In this document: in pieces, positions 1-9,482 of the stretch | How positions within the stretch are numbered: position 1 is the first letter of the stretch | How the letters are laid out: each line of letters opens with the position of its first letter | Program-made: the position numbers and the translations under genes | Notes under the pieces: generated by a model | What the model saw: only the letters and a program-made list of their open reading frames with translations | What the model was told of the DNA's origin: nothing | Database searches by the model: none | DNA from: Calliphora vicina | Lineage: Eukaryota; Arthropoda; Insecta; Diptera; Calliphoridae | DNA: 64,000 nucleotides | Assembly (NCBI RefSeq): GCF_958450345.1 | Contig: NC_088783.1 | Span: 88,495,895-88,559,894 of the forward strand | Reading direction: 5' to 3'

Positions 1-16
1 CGTGTAGCTGTGCTGT

Positions 17-451
17 CAAGGTGTATTCAATAAGGTGAAGTTACTAGCACAGCTGATTATTGTTTATTTATTTATATTGAGTTTGAAAGTGTCAAATAGT
101 TGTTTACTCTTTGTGGTTGACATTTATAATATTTAAATTGAAAAAATTAAAAACGAAAAATTATTCAAATAAATTTATGAAAATCAATTAAATAAGTTGT
201 GTATTTTGGATTTGCCAGTATTTTACATATACAGCTTAATGCTTAGAACTCCTTTCGCGAATTAGGTTGTGTATTTTGGACTTGTGATTACTAAGCTTTT
301 TATTCACGTTCGACGCATTTATAAAAAATTACCAGTAATTTATTTATTTTTTAATTTTTCTGTTTTGACATTCTCAATCTCTTGACAAATAAAAAATATT
401 GTCTTTGTTGTGTTTGTTGCCGAGACGCTCTCACCTGATTAATACGCCTTG
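17..451. mobile_element. hAT-like non-autonomous element, CAAGG family, copy 1
   Basis: The left end reads CAAGGTGTATTCAATAAGGT and the right end is its imperfect inverse, finishing CACC..ATACGCCTTG. Immediately outside both ends lies TGTGCTGT (9-16 and 452-459), a perfect 8-bp target-site duplication, the length typical of hAT transposons. No transposase reading frame is inside, so it would depend on an enzyme supplied elsewhere. Related ends occur at 2604-3374, 15090-15387 and 17589-18708. Superfamily assignment is inferred from TSD length and end shape. Confidence 0.75.
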
Positions 452-459
452 TGTGCTGT

Positions 460-1430
460 CGTCAAAAGAATCGTCTTCATATAAACGTGTGTATTCTAAT
501 TTTGACAGATTGCAGTTGGTAGCCTGCTGTCTTCAATGTGTTCCATGCATGAATTCAAACAAAAGATACAATTAATAACAAAAAAACATAAATTTCATGA
601 AATTTTTAATAATTTAATTTTTTTCTTGTTTTTGACTTCCACTCTGCTAAACTCTGAGTAAATCATAATTTTTGAAGCAAAAGTTTCCTGAAACAAAAAT
701 TGATTTCTTCAAAATATGCAAAAAAACTAGCAGAAAGTTATTGATGATTCGTAAGCACAAAATATCACTGTAATTTTGTGCGTTTTTGGTTCGTTGAAAT
801 CGGTTGAAATTATGTAAGTTATATACTATTATTTTTTTTATAAAAAGTTAAAATCACTGATTTTTAGGTTATGAAAGTTGTTTATGTAATTTCTTATTAC
901 CATAATTTTTATTGAATATTTCACTATTAAAAATGTAAATACTTAACATCGTCATTAATATCCATAACTAACTGATTTAAAATTTTTTTTTTATTTTCGT
1001 GTAACATGTGACTCAAAGTGACTCTCACTTCATAGAATAACGGTTAATTGAAGTTTGCAAAAACAAATTATTTTTTTTGTTTATCTGAAGTGTTTGCTAC
1101 AATATTTCAACAACAGATATAGGGAAAAAAGTTTTGAGTTTTGGCCAAAAAAATGGGTCTTGGAGACCTATGTGCAATGTTGGGATTTATGTGACGATTT
1201 TTCAAACAATCGATTTTTTCCCTAAAAAGTCGATAAAATTCGACATTTTTAGATTGTTAAAAAAATATTTAAGTTTATACTGAAATAATTCCGCTGTTAG
1301 CAGTAATGAAGTAATTTGGCGCATATTTTCATTTGCCATTCATGAAAGATATTGTTCATGTAGCCGAACATCTGGAAAATGGTCAAAGAGTGTGCTTTAC
1401 TGAAGAGATTGTATTACAATGAGTTGATCT
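460..1430. other. AT-rich non-coding stretch
   Basis: No coding region or complete element is recognised. The start (about 456-560) resembles flanks at 14079-14160 (inverted) and 15063-15420: all share CCTGCTGTCTTCAATGTG and a GTCGT..AAAAGAAT segment. A further dispersed repeat therefore probably hosts some of the MITEs, but its ends could not be set. Confidence 0.3.
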
Positions 1431-1439
1431 ACATTTTTT

Positions 1440-1560
1440 TTAACTCTTTATTTATTTATTGAATCTGCCTATATCATTAGGCCTAACAATAAGTGATTAA
1501 ATCTTATAACTAAAATTAAAACTAATTGCTCTCTACAACATTGACCAGATGTTTTGAAAT
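1440..1560 (-). repeat. Possible LINE 3'-end fragment
   Basis: The stretch TTTATTTATTTATTGAATCT followed by a GCC-containing block resembles the antisense 3' tails of the LINEs ending at 37655 and 56985, which also run from TTTATTTATTTA into a short unique 3' UTR. No coding sequence is attached. It may be a dead-on-arrival 3' fragment or chance similarity in AT-rich DNA. Confidence 0.25.
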
Positions 1561-1617
1561 GTGCCGGAATGATGAATTTGCCCAAACGCTGCTATACTCC
1601 GTAATGCCAAATGCGCA

Positions 1618-1925
1618 CAGTGGTTTAGAAGTTTTTTTTTTTTAAATAATTAGGTATCTTGGGAACTATTGGAGATATTGTTACTAAATTTCACATGATT
1701 GGAACTGAGGTGTTTTCGAGTTGAATTGCTTCCTAGCGCTAATGGCTGTCAGTGCGTGGCCCCTCTTAGTAGGTCACCTCAGGTCTCAAATTTTTTAAAC
1801 AAATTACCAAAAATACATTTATGGCTATGGAGGTTTATTTATTTATTTTTTTTTAATATTGCTCGATTTTTTTATGGTTTTTTAGATATGGCGGGCCTAC
1901 GGAAGGTCGACATTCATTTTTAAAA
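1618..1925 (+). repeat. Diverged CACAGTGG-family fragment
   Basis: It begins CACAGTGGTTTAGAAG, followed by a T-run and a block (AAATTTCACATG.., then GAGTTGAATTGC.., then GGTCACCTCAGG) that parallels the order of blocks in the element at 5496-6405. The matching right end is not evident. A 74-codon open frame here is not considered a gene. Confidence 0.3.
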
Positions 1926-2603
1926 TATCAGCTATATTGGCCATACAATTCTAAATAAAATAAAAATAACTTGCTTAGTTATCTCGTCCTTATAACAAGT
2001 TACACCAAAGAATATAAATCATATAGAATGCGCGTCATGTAGAAGCAAAATTTCTTATGGCGGGTTGTACATTACGACCCGCTTTCATATAATTTCTCTC
2101 AAGAATTTTGCAAAGATATTTTGTTGTTGGTTTGTGTTCACACTTAGAGAACTGAAGAGAGCAAAAATCCACATGCAATAATAAATACACATGTTTGCAG
2201 TGTGTGTTTCAGGGATTGGCAAAACGAAAACTGTCATTGTATTGGTGAGAGAGCTACCCACCAAACATAATGTCAAACACTTAAAATAAGAACAAAATAA
2301 AGAATGCTTAGATTTAGAATTTTTGCCAGATATAACCAATTTATTAAATGAATGTAATTTAAATTTTAAGGAAATAAAAGAATATACAAATTCGAAATTC
2401 TCTCAATTTGTTTATTTATTTTTGACTTTGTTGTTTTGTGTTCAATTGTAATTGAAACGCGTGGTTTTTGCTTCGTGCAAAAACCAACCAACAACAATGC
2501 TTAATGAATTTCTGAAAAAAATGAGACATTTGTTATGCTCTTTTAAAGAGAATAAGAATATGTGTGTTGTTCGTCTGCACAATTGAAATGGCAATCTCTG
2601 GTG
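1926..2603. other. Unassigned non-coding DNA
   Basis: No convincing coding potential, terminal repeats or RNA gene is seen. It separates the fragment at 1618 from the CAAGG-family cluster beginning at 2604. Confidence 0.3.
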
Positions 2604-2760
2604 CAAGGTGCATTTAATAAGGTGCCATCGGCAGCACAGCTACATATATAAAAAACTACATATATACGTCCGTATGTCAAACTCTCTATATAAAAAATAA
2701 GTGAATTCGCCTGTATTTATTTCAATTCGCCACTGCTGTCACCTTGTTAAATACGCCTTG
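2604..2760 (+). mobile_element. hAT-like MITE, CAAGG family, copy 2
   Basis: A 157-bp element starting CAAGGTGCATTTAATAAGGT and ending CACCTTGTTAAATACGCCTTG in inverse. The flanks CTCTGGTG (2596-2603) and CTCTGATG (2761-2768) form an 8-bp TSD with one mismatch. The interior holds the block GTGAATTCGCCTGTATTTAT also present in copies at 2799 and 3088. It is too short to code for anything. Confidence 0.75.
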
Positions 2761-2798
2761 CTCTGATGTGTATCAAAGTAAATTAATAAAGTAGCGAC

Positions 2799-2989
2799 CA
2801 AGGTGCATTTAATAAGGTGCCATCAGCAGCACAGCTGATTATAGAAATAGCACGCACAAATGTCAAACTACATATATAAAAAATATTCGCCCGTACGTCC
2901 GTATGTCAAACTTTATATATAAAAAATAAGTGAATTCGCCTGTATTTATTTCAATTCGCCACTGCTGTCACCTTGTTAAATACGCCTTG
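2799..2989 (+). mobile_element. hAT-like MITE, CAAGG family, copy 3
   Basis: 191 bp with the same ends as copy 2 and a longer interior (GCACAAATGTCAAACTACAT then CGTACGTCCGTATGTC). It is flanked by GTAGCGAC on both sides (2791-2798 and 2990-2997), a perfect 8-bp TSD. Another family member abuts directly at 2998. Confidence 0.8.
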
Positions 2990-2997
2990 GTAGCGAC

Positions 2998-3074
2998 CAA
3001 GGCGTATTTAACAAGGTGACAGCAGTGGCGAATTGAAATAAATACAGGCGAATACCAAGGTGCATTTAACCTTG
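2998..3074 (-). mobile_element. hAT-like MITE, CAAGG family, deleted copy 4
   Basis: Inverted relative to its neighbours: it starts CAAGGCGTATTTAACAAGGT and ends CATTTAACCTTG, leaving only about 77 bp. GTAGCGAC appears again directly after it (3075-3082), so this copy and copy 3 share one target octamer present three times. The right terminus is rearranged. Confidence 0.6.
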
Positions 3075-3087
3075 GTAGCGACAGTAC

Positions 3088-3278
3088 CAAGGTGCATTTA
3101 ATAAGGTGCCATCGGCAGCACAGCTGATTATAGAAATAGCTCGCACAAATGTCAAACTACATATATAAAAAATATTCGCCCGTACGTCCGTATGTCAAAC
3201 TCTATATATAAAAAATAAGTGAATTCGCCTGTATTTATTTCAATTCGCCACTGCTGTCACCTTGTTAAAAGCGCCTTG
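3088..3278 (+). mobile_element. hAT-like MITE, CAAGG family, copy 5
   Basis: Starts CAAGGTGCATTTAATAAGGT and ends in the GCGCCTTG form of the family terminus, with the same interior as copy 3. The flanks do not match as a TSD (GACAGTAC versus CACCAGGG), so one side was probably changed by the neighbouring inverted copy at 3287. Confidence 0.7.
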
Positions 3279-3286
3279 CACCAGGG

Positions 3287-3374
3287 CTATGTCAAATATA
3301 TGTAGTTTGACATTTGTGCGAGCTATTTCTATAATCAGCTGTGCTGCCGATGGCACCTTATTAAATGCACCTTG
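3287..3374 (-). mobile_element. hAT-like MITE, CAAGG family, inverted partial copy 6
   Basis: This is the reverse complement of the first about 80 bp of copy 5, ending CCTTATTAAATGCACCTTG. The octamer after it, CCCTGGTG (3375-3382), is the reverse complement of the octamer CACCAGGG (3279-3286) between copies 5 and 6. The pair therefore looks like an inverted duplication or hairpin product rather than two independent insertions. Confidence 0.6.
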
Positions 3375-3568
3375 CCCTGGTGTGTATGTTTTCGTGTTTT
3401 TTTTTATTTTTTACTTTATGCCAGTGTTGCCACAACCTTTAAAAAACCAAGTTTGATTAAAAAAATAACCAAAATGTTAAAAAAGTAACCAAAAAAAAAT
3501 TGTTGCAAACGTCATGTTTTTAACTTTTTTTTTTAAATATGAACAGAAATATGAAATTTAATTTTTAT

Positions 3569-4322
3569 ACCCTTCACCTTCGTGAGAAGGGTATATATAA
3601 GTTTGTCATTCCGTTTGTAATTTCTACATTTTTCATTTCCGACCCTATAAAGTATATATATTCTGGATCCTTATAGATAGCGGAGTCGATTAAGCCATGT
3701 CCGTCTGTCTGTCTGTCTGTCTGTCTGTTGAAATCAGTTTTCTGAAGACCCCAGATATCTTCGGGATCCAAATCTTAAATAATTCTGTCAGACATGCTTT
3801 CGAGAATTTTGCTATTTAAAATCAGCAAAATCGGTCCACAAATGGCTGAGATATGAGGAAAAAACCAAGACAACCTCGATTTTTGACCTATTTTTTACCT
3901 ATATCTGGATTACTAAGACATTAATATAGACAATATGGATATCTAATGATAGATATTTCAAAGACATTTGCAACGACGTATATAAGACCATAGTAAGTTG
4001 GACCTACAACGGGTCAAAATCGGGAAAAAAATTTTAACCCGAATTTTTTTTTCCAAAAAAAAAAATTAAAAAACAAAAAAAAAAAATTTTAAATTTAAAA
4101 AAAAAAAATTTTTTAAAATTTAAAAAAAAAATTTTTTAAATTTAAAAAAAAAAAAAATTAAATTTAAAATAACAATCGAAAAAATTTTTTTTCAAAAAAT
4201 TAAAAAAACTGGAAAACAAATTAAATTTTGTTTACCTAAAAATATTTAAAATTTTGAAGTATAATTTGGTGAAGGGTATATAAGATTCGGCACAGCCGAA
4301 TATAGCACTCTTACTTGTTTTT
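3569..4322 (+). mobile_element. DINE-1/mini-me-type (Helentron-like) element
   Basis: Several structural marks of the fly mini-me/DINE-1 group occur in order. There is a subterminal ACCCTTCACC at 3569, a short TA run, a core containing GGATCCTTATAGATAGCGGA, and then a (GTCT)n microsatellite at about 3703-3728. An inverted GGTGAAGGGT follows near 4268, then a 3' hairpin TTCGGC-ACA-GCCGAA at 4286-4300, and a TATAGCACTCTTACTTG end. No coding sequence is present, so it is non-autonomous. About 4021-4200 is a low-complexity A/T block. Known biology: such elements are thought to move by rolling-circle replication; that is not visible here. Confidence 0.75.
4286..4300 (+). repeat. 3' terminal hairpin of the DINE-1-type element
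   Basis: A perfect 6-bp stem TTCGGC/GCCGAA with loop ACA lies about 20 bp from the element's 3' end, the position expected for the terminal hairpin of Helentron-type elements. Confidence 0.7.
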
Positions 4323-4862
4323 AATACATTTTACACAAGTTAAATTTTATGTCGAGATTTTAACATTTAGAATATTATGAATTAATAGCAAAATATTCTG
4401 AAAAATCGACAGAAATAATTTCTAATTAATTTTTTAAAAATTAAAAAAAATTCTAGTTTCATGCTTTTTTTGTCATTTTTTTATTTTATACAATTATTTT
4501 TACTCAATTTAAATCTTTTAATTTTTTTAAAATGTACTTCATTTTGGCTAATCTCTACATGAAATACCTGACATATCTTTTCAAATAGTGGCATCGATTT
4601 TCAAATATTACACTTTTGCTGTTGTTTTGCTGAACATTTTTCATATTAATTGTCATATTCGCGTTACTGGCTACAGCAAGAAAACAATTTTATAATTTTT
4701 ATAAAATAAATTATTAATGAAATTTTTAATATTTGAATTTAAATATCATTTTACATGTAAATGCAGTTTTACACAGATGTCTATATTCATACGACATTGC
4801 ACACTGGTTTTTTTACATTTTTTTTTTGGCATAAACTCTAATTTAAAAGCAATTAAATTGAT
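4323..4862. other. Unassigned AT-rich DNA
   Basis: No gene or bounded repeat recognised. The last part leads into the tandem units at 4863. Confidence 0.3.
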
Positions 4863-5260
4863 ATTTGGTTTGTATACATTTTTTATACTCCCAAGATGAC
4901 CTGCCAAGTTTCATATGATTTGGGGCACTATTTCATATATCTGCTATATAGCCGATCTGGCCGATTTCTCCCAACATTTTTGTTTATAAAGCTATTGAAG
5001 TGAAATTTGATTTGTATTAATTTTATATGTTCCTGAGATGACCTACAAAGTTTCATGTGATTTTGGCACTATTTCATATAGCCGATCTGGCCGTTCTGAC
5101 CGATTTGCCCCAACTATTTTTTTATAAAGCTATTGAAGTGAAATTTGATTTGTATACATTTTTTATGTTCCTAAGATGACCTACAAAGTTTCATATGATT
5201 TGGAGCACTATATCATATAGCTGCCATATAACCGATCTGGCTGACATTTTGACGTTTCCA
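4863..5260 (+). repeat. Three-unit tandem repeat, about 140 bp per unit
   Basis: Units begin at 4863, 5005 and 5143 with ATTTGRTTTGTAT. They share GATGACCT.C.AAGTTTCAT, a GCACTAT.TCATATA block and CCGATCTGGC; the first two end TATAAAGCTATTGAAGTGAA. The third unit is shorter and diverges at about 5245. No coding function is apparent. The text resembles the interior of foldback elements elsewhere in the window in style, but not in sequence. Confidence 0.75.
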
Positions 5261-5495
5261 CTAAAAATATAATTTTTAAATTTTGATTTTTTTGAAAACG
5301 TATGGATTCGGACAAAAAGGATTAGTTTCTTATTAATCTGCAAACTTTGGTTAATAACTTCTCACTTACAACTTTTTGCAAGCTTTGCCATGCAAAAGTA
5401 CTGATTCACGAAACACAACTACACTTGTTAAGCTCATTCTAAAAAAATACATATAAACAAAACACGGTACAATTGGACAAAAACACATAACAACG

Positions 5496-6405
5496 CACAG
5501 TGGTATGAGAAAAAAAAGAGGGAAATAAATCTGTAACTTCTAAACCCTTACTTCGATTTGAATGAAATTTCACATGCTCAAAGGGGTAGTGTTGTCGAGT
5601 TTAAGTTTTGAATCTGGTCCTCATGAGCCCACCAGGAGCTGGGCCAAAGGTTCCCAAAGTAGGACACCTCGGTTATGGTCAATTTTAAAAATGATACTAT
5701 TTCTTAGTTTGTGTTCCGATTTCATATATAGAATCTTCTCATTGAGCAATACATAAAACATCGTCGTAGCTATCAATTATCTCGTATAGCTTAGGAGATA
5801 TCCGCATTTGAAAATTAAATTTTCAACATTAACAACAGATGTATATATATCAAATAAAGGAAGAATTGTTTAAAAACCATGACTGAGTCCAAAGTTACAT
5901 GCATTTGAATTAAAAAAATTTAAAAAAGGCTATTTTTTTGAGAAAAAAGTACTTTTATTCTTTTTCAGTTATCTAAAAAATTTCTAAGAGGATGTATAAT
6001 GAATTTATACTTTTTGAAAAGCTAAATTAACGTAAAATATTTTAAATGAAAAAAAAATTATTATTTTTGATACCCAGGGGACCAAAGAATTTAGGGCAAA
6101 AATTCTCAAATCGCATAGTCAATATCAAAATATAGTAACCCATTTTAGATGGCCCCATATGTTCTTAATTATTTTGTAAAGGGTTCCGATAACCCCGCCC
6201 CTGGTGTGGATATTATAGCCAAAAAACGAAAATATCCCATTTTTGGAATTTTTCAATACTTTTTTGGGAATTGCGGGATTCGAGATTACAAATTTCAAAA
6301 TTTGTTTTTATTTTTCTATTTTCAATAAAGAAATCTATATAAGTTTAAAATTTCATTAAAAAATATTCAGATTTATTTCCCTCTTTTTTTTCTCATACCA
6401 CTGTG
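5496..6405. mobile_element. CACAGTGG-ended inverted-repeat element, long copy
   Basis: The left end CACAGTGGTATGAGAAAAAA and right end TTTTTTCTCATACCACTGTG are near-perfect inverses, and the match continues through GAGGGAAATAAATCTG (about 38 bp). CAACG flanks both sides (5491-5495, 6406-6410), consistent with a 5-bp TSD. No transposase is inside; the small frame at 5562-5756 is just the conserved interior and recurs in non-coding form at 63700. Shorter or diverged copies lie at 8712, 33696, 51536 and 63602. The superfamily is unknown. Confidence 0.75.
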
Positions 6406-6796
6406 CAACGTCACAAACATTGGTAAACTATAGTTTTACATACCAGGACAAATGTTTTCCATATTAATCCTTTTCACTTTTGTGTAAACTTTCGCCAGAA
6501 AAAACAATCAAATTTGCAAAATTTTCCCCGCCAATTTTACATAAAACGTGTAGTACATAATAAGCTTTCTTTAACAGAGCGCAAACAGAACAGTATTGGT
6601 CCACATGTTAAAGTTAAATATTTTTTTTCTAAAATAAATTTTAAAATACTTAAACAAAAAAAAAAAACAGTGTGCATTGGTAGTTTTTATTAGAGTATTT
6701 TTAATAAAATCTAAACCAATAGCAAAGGTTGATCCTAGCTAAATATTAAAAATAAACATTCTTGTTTAGAATTTTCGGAATACAACATTTTATTTA

Positions 6797-7042
6797 GGCC
6801 CTAATTTTGTAAATCACGTCATGGAAAGCAAAAACAAAATTTCAAAAATTTTAAAAATTTGTTTTTGTTTTATATACAAATTCTTAACAGAACAAACGCA
6901 AAAAAATTCAAGTGTTGGTTTGCCTTTCATAATTTGAAAATTTTGTATATAAAACAAAAACAAACTTTTAAAATTTTAGAAATTTTGTTTTTGTTTTCCA
7001 TATAAATATCACTTTGGTGACGTGATTTACAAAATTACGGCC
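6797..7042. mobile_element. Palindromic MITE with TTA TSD
   Basis: A 246-bp element whose arms pair as GGCC.TAATTTTGTAAATCACGTCA and the inverse, continuing with AAACAAAATTTC-type inner arms. TTA lies on both sides (6794-6796 and 7043-7045). A 3-bp TTA TSD points to the PIF/Harbinger group. It contains no coding sequence. Confidence 0.75.
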
Positions 7043-7045
7043 TTA

Positions 7046-8363
7046 TTCTCAATAAAGCTAAAAGAAACATCCACCAGAATTATTATACTAAAAAGAATCA
7101 TATGGTTATGTAGACCAAAAACAGCAATATTTCGAAAACGCGAGCTGAAAAAAACATGTTTAACATAGTACTGAGAGTTCATCAACTCGTACAAAATGTA
7201 ATTGAAATTTCCGGCACCAAAATGTCTGTTCCGCTGGTGTAATTAAACCAATATTGGGAACTCATTTACATCCCTAAATCACACAAATCGTAAATATCTT
7301 TTAAAACAATTACTATTTCTCAAATGTTTTGGCTTCAATTGTCAATCACGATAGATATAATTTGTTTATGAAAACTCTCATGTAAAATTATACACCTACA
7401 GCAAGATTAACACAAACCGATGTCGAAATATTTTTTTGAGACTACACCACCATTAAATATTGAAAAATCTGTCTATAACAAAGTATACAGAGGCGTCACG
7501 AGACAGAAAATAATATAGTTCTATATTTGTTTCATTTTTAGTAACTGCCCTTTTCATTTTGTTTTAGTCTTAATTTTCTGCCGCAATAATTCAATTTCTT
7601 TCCGATTTAGTTTGATGCAATCATTTATTTTTGTAATATTTCACTTTTAATTGCCATTGTACATGTGGAGTTTTATTTTGCAAATGTAAAAAACAACCAA
7701 GAATTTTGTTTCATTTAAATTTACACGTAAACAATACACACATTTTTATAATTTTCGATTTTAAAAAATTTTGTGCCACGAAAAAATTATCTTACAAATT
7801 TATTTGTTTGTTTTGTTCACATTTCTTTGTCTACCAAATTCGTGTTGTATATAGCGTTTTGCTTTAACACATCACTGATATTGTAGTACAAAATATATTG
7901 CTATCTCTTTTTATGAGAACTGCCCTAACATCTGATTTGTCGTTTTTTAAACATAAAATTTTACACTTCTGTATATTCTGTGACAAAATGTTTTGAAAAA
8001 AAGTAAGCAAAATGAAAAATAAATACACGTAGATACGCAAATTGATCGTGATTGAAACTGGACGTGTTTTATTTTTACTCCGAGTTAATTCGTTATTTTA
8101 ATGTATCTATCGGAAAATAAATATAAATATCACCTGTTTATTATTTACGCGAAAGGACGCTTTTATTTTAATAATATTATTAAATAAAAAAATCAAAACA
8201 ACAACTAAAAGACAAATAAGTAAAGAAAATTCTTTATATTTTTTTGAACCTTTTTTGTGCATTGACTATTAACTAAAGATCAAGAGTGTTAACCAAAGTA
8301 ATTACAAATACTCTTTAATGAGTCTCTTTAACGAAAACAGCGAGCGAAGGCTAAGTGTAAACG
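7046..8363. other. Unassigned non-coding DNA
   Basis: About 1.3 kb of AT-rich sequence with no gene, bounded repeat or RNA recognised on either strand. Confidence 0.3.
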
Positions 8364-8371
8364 GCAGAAAT

Positions 8372-9385
8372 CATGATAAAAATATAGAAGGTAGTTTCAA
8401 TCAAAATTTTTTTTTTAAAATAAGGTTTTTTGAAGTTTCCTTTTTTTGTGAGCATTATAAAAAGCGTTGCCACACTCCCAAAAATTATTATGATTTTCGA
8501 GATTTTTTTTACAAAAAATGTGTAATTTAATTTATTATTTAAATAAAAATGTATTATGTTGTGTTGGGAGTTATTGATTCAATTCCTAACGTTCGATTAC
8601 TTATTAAAACACGTTGACTATTTTTATATGTATGCATTTTCTTCATTTTTTTATTACTATGTAAATATTTTATATCTTTTAAATGGAGGTTTAATTATAA
8701 GAGACAAGTAGCACACGGAAGAATGTAGTTTCAAGATCTAGCCGAGCACTCTCAGAAAATATAAAAAGTCTTTGAAATCGGATGGAAAACAAAAAATGGC
8801 ACGCGTTTAACAAATTTACATGTCGAAGGTGCCCTACTTTGGGTCCCAAGCGCCGCCATTGAATTATTTGTGGGGTTCATTTTCAAATCTTAAACTCGAA
8901 TATTCCTTGGGTACGCCGTTTAGAAATACGAGATTTATTTTCAAATAATTTCGATTCTACTCCAGTGTGCATAGTTAATGGATTATGATCGGTAATAATC
9001 GGTGATATATATCCCAAAATATGTTTACATAATAAATAGTATTTTGAAGTTACCTTGTGTTCATTGGGACAGCATTCATATCCAATCTCACACGCTTTGT
9101 TTTAACTGAAATATTACTTTTAACTAAATGGTCGGAGCACACCATTGGCTGTTTTGGCAAATCTTCTTCGCAAGCTTTACATATACCCATAAACTGTTGT
9201 TGTTGTTGGGTAAATATTTTTTTAATAATTTTCAAATTAATGAAAATTATGTATTCCCAAAGGGAAAATTTGAAATTGATATGGCATTACTATTTTAACG
9301 AAAACGTCAAAATCCTTATGCATGTCAGACGTAGAATTTTAAAAAATAAAGAGAGAATGAAACTACCTTCTATTTTTCTACTATG
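8372..9385 (+). mobile_element. hAT-like element, CATGATAAAAATA family, copy 1
   Basis: Left end CATGATAAAAATATAGAAGG and right end CTTCTATTTTTCTACTATG are imperfect inverses, followed by the shared GTAGTTTCA. The flanking octamer GCAGAAAT is perfect on both sides (8364-8371, 9386-9393). Both subterminal regions (8372-8530 and about 9280-9385) are closely matched by the copy at 42740-43489. Short open frames at 8318-8530 and 9057-9410 run through the repeat and are not taken as genes. A diverged CACAGTGG-type insert seems to sit at 8712-8969. Confidence 0.8.
8712..8969. mobile_element. Nested diverged CACAGTGG-family element
   Basis: It begins CACACGGAAGAATGTAG and ends CTCCAGTGTG. The interior contains AAGGTGCCCTACTTTGGG, which is the inverted counterpart of the TTCCCAAAGTAGGACACCTC block in the element at 5496. 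The copy at 42740-43489 of the host element lacks this segment, supporting insertion. Boundaries are approximate. Confidence 0.5.
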
Positions 9386-9482
9386 GCAGAAATGCATACG
9401 TTACAGTTAATGTAGATGAAAAAAATATAAACAAAACAAACAAAAGAATAGATGACAACTTGTTTTTAACCGCCAAGCCTGT

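Noticed and set aside
2085..2339. 84-codon open frame on the minus strand
   Set aside because: Low-complexity residue use, no homology pattern recognised and no supporting splice or start context.
9057..9410. 117-codon open frame
   Set aside because: It spans the right part of a hAT-like MITE and its terminal repeat; the other copy lacks an equivalent frame.
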